DNA of 15,471 nucleotides from an uncultured Clostridia bacterium. Its GTDB lineage: Bacteria; Bacillota; Clostridia; Oscillospirales; Oscillospiraceae. Shown piece after piece: positions 7,788-13,800 of the stretch. The translations under genes and the position numbers were made by a program. The notes under the pieces are model-generated. The model ran no database searches and was not told the DNA's origin. It saw only the letters and a program-made list of their open reading frames with translations. Each line of letters opens with the position of its first letter. Within the stretch, counting starts at the first letter, position 1. Location: positions 1-15,471 of the forward strand of contig CAMFZO010000016.1 in the NCBI GenBank assembly GCA_946006895.1, read 5' to 3'.

Positions 7788-8441
7788 TCATTCCGCCAGA
7801 TACTCGGCCAGCTCCGCGACGGTCTTGAAATAGAGGTCGCAGTTGCCGCGCATAAAGGTCTCGATCTGGGGGATGTCGTTGGCCCAGCCCGCCGCCGCGA
7901 ATTTGATGCCGCAGGCTTTTGCCATATCGTAGCCGGGCTTCAGGTCGTCCAGCATCAGCAGATCCTCCCGCTGCAGGTCAAAGGCAGCGCAGATGGTCTC
8001 GATGGGATAGGTGCTGGGCTTCCGCTGCTCCGGGGGGCTATCCCAGCCGAAGATCATGTCCGGCTCCGGCAGGCCGTTTTCCCGGTAGTCCCGGAGGATG
8101 TTCCTGGACATGGAATGGGACACGACGCACACCAGGCCGCCGGCGTTTTTCTGCGCCCAAAGCAGCTCCCGCATACCGTCGTAGGCCAGAGGCACGTGCT
8201 GCTGCACATAGGCGTCCCAGAAGCGATGCTCCTCGTTCATCATTGCCTCGTCCATGCCGATCTCGTCCCGGAACAGCGGTACGATCCCCGGGGAAAAATT
8301 CTTGATGATATATTCCTCCAGCGTGTAGTGGAGCCGGGGATAGTGGATGTTCATGAACTCCCGGAAGCTGGGATAATGCACCGTGGCGGTGCTGTTGACC
8401 ACCGTATCGTCGTGGTCCACCACAAGACAGCGGTATTTCAT
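7788..8441 (-). CDS. HAD-superfamily hydrolase (phosphatase-like)
   Basis: At 217 residues this has the usual length of a capped HAD phosphatase. All four HAD motifs are visible: DHDDT (9-13; nucleophile Asp9, acid/base Asp11), VVSHS (106-110, motif II Ser/Thr), Lys141 in RKPS (motif III) and LMLDDLKPG (162-170; Asp165/Asp166, motif IV). The helical cap lies between motifs I and II (about 18-90). Such enzymes hydrolyse phosphate monoesters (sugar phosphates, nucleotides, phosphoglycolate) in the cytosol; the substrate is not predictable here. It has its own promoter with a perfect -10 and a GGAGGG ribosome site before the ATG at 8441. It appears to be a single-gene unit between the two multi-gene units. 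Confidence 0.92.
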   Translation of the reverse strand: MKYRCLVVDHDDTVVNSTATVHYPSFREFMNIHYPRLHYTLEEYIIKNFSPGIVPLFRDEIGMDEAMMNEEHRFWDAYVQQHVPLAYDGMRELLWAQKNAGGLVCVVSHSMSRNILRDYRENGLPEPDMIFGWDSPPEQRKPSTYPIETICAAFDLQREDLLMLDDLKPGYDMAKACGIKFAAAGWANDIPQIETFMRGNCDLYFKTVAELAEYLAE

Positions 8442-8476
8442 AGCGCCCTCCGATCCGACCGTTTTTTCATGCTTCT

Positions 8477-8504
8477 ATTATACATGAAACAGGAAAAATA
8501 GCAA
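8477..8504 (-). promoter_or_regulatory. Sigma-A-type promoter for the HAD hydrolase
   Basis: On the minus strand there is TTGCTA (8499-8504; 4 of 6), a 16-base spacer, and a perfect TATAAT (8477-8482). The predicted start is near 8470, giving a leader of about 29 bases to the ATG at 8441. This is the clearest promoter in the window. Confidence 0.75.
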
Positions 8505-8521
8505 CGGTCTTTCCCGCCGTT
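8503..8521 (-). terminator. Weak candidate intrinsic terminator after the three-gene operon
   Basis: Directly after the TAA of the reductase gene the minus strand reads AACGG, a 9-base loop, CCGTT, then GCTATTTTT. The stem has only 5 pairs and the T-run is offset by 3 bases. The element overlaps the -35 of the next promoter. Termination here would be partial at best. Confidence 0.35.
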
Positions 8522-8522
8522 T

Positions 8523-9572
8523 TTACATCAGCAGGCGCGAAATGTTATCCGCGAAGCGGTCCAGCTTTTCCCCGATCCCCTCGGCGCGGCTGGCGGTCCC
8601 GGCGTCGTGGGCGGTCTGCATCAGGCAAAATTCCGGCGGCAGAATGGCCGTCTTGTTGAAGCACATGGCTCCCAAAAGCTGCTTTGCCACCAGGTCGCTG
8701 CCGGAATAGCCGGAGACGACGATGCCGAACAGGTACTTGTTGAACAGGTCCTGGCGCACCAGCAGATTGGTCAGCCGGTTGAACAGGGCCGTAAGGTTGG
8801 CGCTGACGGCGTCGTTGTAGTTGGGGCACAGAAACAGCAGAGCGTCGCTTTCGGCAATGGCAGGCAGGACCTGCTCGGACATGGCACCGCCGTAAAAGCA
8901 GGTGCTGCTCTGGGCAAAATGGAGGCAGGTCTCATAGGAGCAGCCCCGGCAGTCGTAGATGGTGCCGTTTTGCAGGGCGATCTCCCGCCGCTCAAAGCGC
9001 TCCGGCAGACGTTCCAGCACCCGGCGTCCCAGCCAGAGGGTGTTGGAGCGCAGGTTGTCCGAGGCGTGGAGCATCAGAAGGCGCGGCTTGTCAAAGGTAG
9101 GCAGCGCAAAGGTCCGCAGGCGCAGGATGAGCGCCCGGATCTGGTAAAAATACGTTTCCTTCCAGGTCTTTTGAAGCTGGGAGGCAAGGATGTGCTGGTT
9201 ATACAAAGAGCCGGTGCCCTCCACCAGGGGCTTGCCGGGAAAGGCGCATCCGGCGAGGTTGGCGGCCAGGGCCAGCTCCCGGGCAGCCTGCTTGGTGTAC
9301 AGCTCCCCCTCGCCGTCGACGACGATGGCCCCAAAGCTGCCGCGCAGACAGCCGGGATTCTGCCGCAGCAGCCGCAGAAGCCGCAAAAAGGAGCCGTCCG
9401 GGCCGAATTCGTCCACATGGACCGCGAAGACCAGCCGTTTTTCCCGGCCGTTTTCCGCAAGCTGCCCGGCGGCCAGTTCCTCCGCCGGCAGATCCTGCAG
9501 CGCAAGCTCCAGCCCGCGCTCCAGCCGCCTGCCGCAGCCGGTACGCACCAGATACAGCTTTTCCGTCATCAT
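8523..9572 (-). CDS. Flavodoxin-fold NAD(P)H:FMN oxidoreductase-like protein with extra N-terminal domain
   Basis: The protein has 349 residues. The C-terminal half (about 162-349) resembles NADPH-dependent FMN reductases: a first strand and phosphate loop (LLMLHASDNLRSNT, 165-178), a CRGC segment with Cys208, Cys211 and Cys216 typical of clostridial flavin reductases in this superfamily, ESDALLFLCPNYN (241-253) and SANLTALFNRL (257-267). It probably binds FMN and moves electrons from NAD(P)H. The first 160 residues are not a domain I recognise, although VVDGEGELYTK (84-94) and PLVEGTGSLYN (115-125) look conserved rather than random. The start overlaps the dehydrogenase-like stop by 4 bases (ATGA), with GAGGGAG 8 bases upstream of the first ATG of an ATGATG pair. 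It is the last gene of the three-gene operon. Confidence 0.85.
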   Translation of the reverse strand: MMTEKLYLVRTGCGRRLERGLELALQDLPAEELAAGQLAENGREKRLVFAVHVDEFGPDGSFLRLLRLLRQNPGCLRGSFGAIVVDGEGELYTKQAARELALAANLAGCAFPGKPLVEGTGSLYNQHILASQLQKTWKETYFYQIRALILRLRTFALPTFDKPRLLMLHASDNLRSNTLWLGRRVLERLPERFERREIALQNGTIYDCRGCSYETCLHFAQSSTCFYGGAMSEQVLPAIAESDALLFLCPNYNDAVSANLTALFNRLTNLLVRQDLFNKYLFGIVVSGYSGSDLVAKQLLGAMCFNKTAILPPEFCLMQTAHDAGTASRAEGIGEKLDRFADNISRLLM

Positions 9573-10807
9573 TGGTCAAACTCCCTCAGCATTTTGTGGG
9601 TCTGGATAAGGCGCGTCATGAGCGCATCGCAGAGCCCCTCCCGCCGCAGCAGCAGGCCCTGCGGGGTAAAGCGGCTGACGCAGCCGAAATAGGTGCCGCC
9701 CAGAGGAACCGCGCCATAGTGGTCCTCTCCCCGCAGCAGCCGCAGGAGACTGACCGCCGCAGAGGACAGTCCCGGCGCGATATAGGGCTTGAAGCCCAGC
9801 TCCCGCACCCGGAGGTTGGCGTTCTGAGTCAGCTCCGTCAGGTGCCGGGACAGGGTGTCGTCGTAGGCCGCGCCGCAATGGTTTGCGACGACAAGGCCCT
9901 TTCCGTGGGGGCCGTAGACCCGCCCTTCGGAAAAGTCCACGCCCTCACGGTCGGCGTAATAGGCGGCTCGTGCCGCCATAACGCCCAGGCCGAAGCCCTG
10001 AATCTGCTCGGGAAGCAGACCGGCATAGTCCGGCTTTCCCGTTTCGTCGCGGTTGCTCTCTAAAAACACCGCCCGGGCAAGCTGATCCACCGGGTCGGAC
10101 ACCTGGCAGAACAGACCGCTGAAACGGGCTTCCCGCGCCTTTCCGGCATAGGCCGCCAGCATGGCGCGGTTGGCCGAATACTGGGCCATCCGCACATCAT
10201 TGACGCCGGAATCCAGCCCCGGCACGCCCCGCGAGGCGGTAAAGACAAACAGGTCGCAGTCAAAGAGCCGTTCCTCCGGGCAGAGGGTCACCTTCGGCAG
10301 GCTCTGACCGTCCCGCTCCCGCAGGATCTGGTTCAGCTCCATTTCGTACCGGGCGCACAGGGCCTCGTTGGGGTCATAGACGGCGATCTCGCTCAGCTCA
10401 TGGCCCAGGAGCTTCAACCCGGTCAGCACCGTGCCTCCCACATCCCCCAGGCCCACCAGGGTGACGCGGAATGTTTTCTTTTTCGCGCCGGACGTGTAAG
10501 CCTGAAGATAGGAAAAGCAGTTGGCAAACGCCGTGTTGAGCACACAGGCGCCGTGGCTTAGGACGAAGCCCTCCAGCTTCTGCTGATCTTCGGGCACCAT
10601 CTGGCGGCAGGGCAGCAGGCACTCCACGGAGTTGTCCTCATACACTTCTCCCAGGCTTTGGATGGCAAACATTCCCCGGCTGGTCATTCCGTCCCGGCGG
10701 ACCAGAAACACCAGCGGAGAAAAGGGCTCCTCCACCGGCACACTCCCCGCCGGGAACATATCTTCCTCTCCGCAGAGGCAAAACTCATTCCATTTTTGAA
10801 GCATCAT
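9569..10807 (-). CDS. Lactate/malate dehydrogenase-like NAD-binding protein
   Basis: The protein has 412 residues, longer than the usual 310-330 because of about 112 extra N-terminal residues of unknown fold. From 113 a Rossmann domain is clear: VTLVGLGDVGG (115-125), then VYDPNE with Asp145 placed to bind the NAD ribose. The LDH/MDH pattern continues with LFVFTASRGVPG (186-197), NDVRMAQYSANRAML (203-217), SDPVDQL (237-243, replacing the usual NPVD), an Arg at 280 matching the substrate-binding Arg of LDSAR, and YGPHGKG (298-304) with His301 at the catalytic histidine. The Asp that partners that histidine appears replaced by Met277. It could be a dehydrogenase for an unusual hydroxy acid, or a catalytically altered NAD sensor. 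It overlaps both neighbouring genes by 4 bases and lies in the middle of the operon. Confidence 0.82.
   Translation of the reverse strand: MMLQKWNEFCLCGEEDMFPAGSVPVEEPFSPLVFLVRRDGMTSRGMFAIQSLGEVYEDNSVECLLPCRQMVPEDQQKLEGFVLSHGACVLNTAFANCFSYLQAYTSGAKKKTFRVTLVGLGDVGGTVLTGLKLLGHELSEIAVYDPNEALCARYEMELNQILRERDGQSLPKVTLCPEERLFDCDLFVFTASRGVPGLDSGVNDVRMAQYSANRAMLAAYAGKAREARFSGLFCQVSDPVDQLARAVFLESNRDETGKPDYAGLLPEQIQGFGLGVMAARAAYYADREGVDFSEGRVYGPHGKGLVVANHCGAAYDDTLSRHLTELTQNANLRVRELGFKPYIAPGLSSAAVSLLRLLRGEDHYGAVPLGGTYFGCVSRFTPQGLLLRREGLCDALMTRLIQTHKMLREFDQ
9581..9587 (-). promoter_or_regulatory. Ribosome-binding site that decides the reductase start
   Basis: GAGGGAG lies 8 bases before the first ATG (9572) and 11 before the second (9569), inside the end of the dehydrogenase-like gene. 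Spacing favours the first ATG, giving Met-Met at the N-terminus and a 4-base overlap. Confidence 0.7.
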
Positions 10808-13800
10808 TTTCGCGGAACCTCCGTCTGACAGATGCGGTCGATCTGGGCCAGATCCTCCTCGAGATAGTCCGAGGCAGGACGGCTGAAATCAAAATTCATA
10901 CAGCTTCCCTTATCCGGCAGACGCGGATGCTGCAGCGCCTCGCTGAGACGGCGGATGGTCAGCGCCGTACTGAACAGGCTTTGATGCGCCTGCTCCAGCG
11001 CCCGGAGGATCTGCAGCGCCCCCTCCAGTGCCGTTTTGGAGAGGACCCGCACGCTCTCCTGGGACGCATCGCGGAAGAAATAGGGATAGCAGTAGGGCAA
11101 AATCAGGTTCACCGACGGCAGCATATGCTCCTGAGCGGGACGCTCTCCGATGCTGTCGCCGCCGATGAAGGGATAGAGCAGGCTCTCGGTGAGCCAGTAG
11201 TGCAGATTGGGGATAAAGTATTCGCACTCGGCCTGACGGCCCTGGACCCGCATCAGATCACGGCCGTAGCCGGACATGACCGCCACGATAATTCGCCGGA
11301 TGGTGAGCTGTTCGCTGCGGAACACCTTGTCCAGCTTGTCGATGCGGTAGCCCTTGTGGAGCAGGTCGTCCACCAGAATGATGGGCCGCTGGAAGGATTT
11401 CAGAGTGCGCACCTGGTTTTTGAGCTGCGAATAGCCCGGATATTCCTGGATCTCGAAGCTGCGCAGGTTGGGATGGAAGCATTTCTCCACGTGGAGGGTC
11501 TTGGTCACGGTATTGGGCACGATCTCGTCGGAGAAAATCTTGCCGTAGGGAACGCACATATAGGGGCCGAGGGCCCGCTCCCCCTTCGGCCTCTCCCGCA
11601 CCCCGTTCATCTTTTCGATCCGTTCCAGCAGCGCCTGGTTGAGCATTTCCGAGTCAAAGCACAGCAGCAGCTTGCCGGGGAACATCTGATTCAGCGCGCT
11701 GCGGAGTCTGGGCCGGGACTGCATCACTGCCTGCCGGACAGCAGACTCGTCGTGATGGGGTTTTTTGATACATAGCATAACATCCTGCAGCAATATCACC
11801 GGGGCGCGCATATCCACATAGAAAATGTCCTCATTCCCGGCCGGCACGAAGCCCAACTGTCTTATGGCGCTGCGCAGGGCCGTGTTTTCCTCCGGGCAGC
11901 GGCACAGGGCGTAGGTGGGGCCTTTTTCCAGGCTGCGGGCCAGCAGCTCGTTGAGAATCATCCGGATGATCTCCTCCGCCGCCTCCCCCGGCACCTGGAT
12001 CCGGTCAATCCACAAAAGCTGGCCGGAGGCGTGTCTGCGGACATAGGTGGCAGCCATCAGAGAGCCGAGGACACCATAGAGGTCGTCCAGCAGAATGGTC
12101 CGCCCGACGGCCCAGCCCTCCAGCCGGTCCGGCCGGTTATAGAGAGCCACCGCCAGCGGATGCTTCAGGCCGTGGAGCAGCCGGTTCAACTCCTCCGGCG
12201 CGTCCTCCGACGGGGCCTTAAAGCGCCGGAACAGCAGGCTCTGCCGCTCCAGGACGCTCTTTTCCTCCGGTGAGCGGACGTAGAGACCCTGCTCATAGAT
12301 CAGGTTCTGCACCACCGGGTCGACCAGCATGGAAATGTCCAGCTTCTGGTCGATGGACTCACGGATGCGGGTGGAGCTGACCGTCTCGTAAAAGGGCGGC
12401 AGGGACAAAAGCTGCACCTTGCCCCGGAGAATGGCGGAAAGCTCCTCCGGGCTGCTGCTGCCGTCGCGGCAGAAAATAATATGGTTGTAGGAAGCGGCGC
12501 TGCCGGGACCCGTCTGCCGGTAGGCCGAGGCGTTGGCGATGACGTCGCTGCCGGCCACCAGGTAAAGCTCCCGTCCGGGCAGCAGCTTTTTCAGCAGTGC
12601 AAGATCCTGCGGCATAGCGATATTGATGGGGATATCGTCAGGGAACAAGTAGGTATCCGGCTGGTCGGCAATGGAAATACCCACGATCTTCCGCCGCAGC
12701 AGCTTGGGCAGGGTCTTTTTGCTCCAGGAGAATTCGTCCACCGCCAGATAGACCTCAAAGCCCCGGGCGCGGATCTCCTCCACGATCTGCTTGTGGCCCA
12801 CGGAGAAGGGGTCGAAGGTTCCGGGGAAAAAGGCCGCAGGCTTGGGCGGCACAAAGCGGAAGGGCCCGCGCTCGGCCTCCTGCTCGACGATAAAACGGTA
12901 AAGATGGTTGAGCATGGCGGCCCGGTTGAAGAAAACCAGGTTGCCCTTGTGCGGCTCGGAAAGGATGGTCAGCAGCTTTTTGTGGAGGCCCGCGAAAATA
13001 TCGTGGCGGCGCTCCATGGGGATCCGGCTGTTTCCCAAAACGCCCAGGCACAGGACGTTCAGGGCCGTCTGGTGGATGGCCGGTTTGTAGTGGCTGACGC
13101 CGGTCATCAGAATACCGAGGATGTGCTCCAGCACGTCCGACCGTTCCTCCGGCAGGGCGGCAACGGCCTCTCCCAGGGTGCGCATGGCCACCTGGGCCGG
13201 AAGGGCGGAGGCTCCCCGCGCCAGTTCCTCCAGCTGGCCGACGGTCTCCTGCAGCTCCTTGTCCGGCAGCAGGCACATAAGCCGCCCCAGATAGGGCGCG
13301 ATGAACAGGGAGACCTGTTCCTGGCCGGTCTCCAGCTCACGGGTCAGGTCGATGGTGATCTCATTGATCTGGTCCACGGACAGCTCCGGGGCGATCTCCA
13401 GCAGATGCCTGCCCGCAGCCTCGCGCACCGGCAGGTGCTCGCTGACGGACATCAGATTGGACAGGTGCATGGCCGTGTGGAAGGCGCTCTGAGGCTGCTC
13501 CCCCACCTGCCGGCACAGCATCTCCATCTGCTCCAGCTTGACCGTCCAGTGGACGACGTTTTTCAGGTTGCTCAGATGGATCTGAGAAACCTGCTGGCGA
13601 GTCAGCGGCACAAAGGGCTGCCCCAGCAGAAGTCCCTTCAGATAGAGGAACATGGCCCGGTATTCATCCTCCGGCGGGTCATAGTCCAGAAGCACCCGCT
13701 CGATGACCGGCCGCAGTCCGGGAAGCTGCTGCAAGTGCTGCAAGCAGCGCAGGCTGATGATCTTCAGCTCCACCTTCTCGCTGCCGAGAAATTCGGTGAG

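Noticed and set aside
8460..8490. CATG...CATG inverted pair around the HAD promoter -10 as an operator
   Set aside because: Only 4 bases per arm; too short to separate from chance.
6694..9692. Several plus-strand frames of 250-360 codons opposite the reductase, HAD and ATPase/CYTH genes
   Set aside because: Each mirrors a well-supported minus-strand gene and has no domain of its own or consistent ribosome site.
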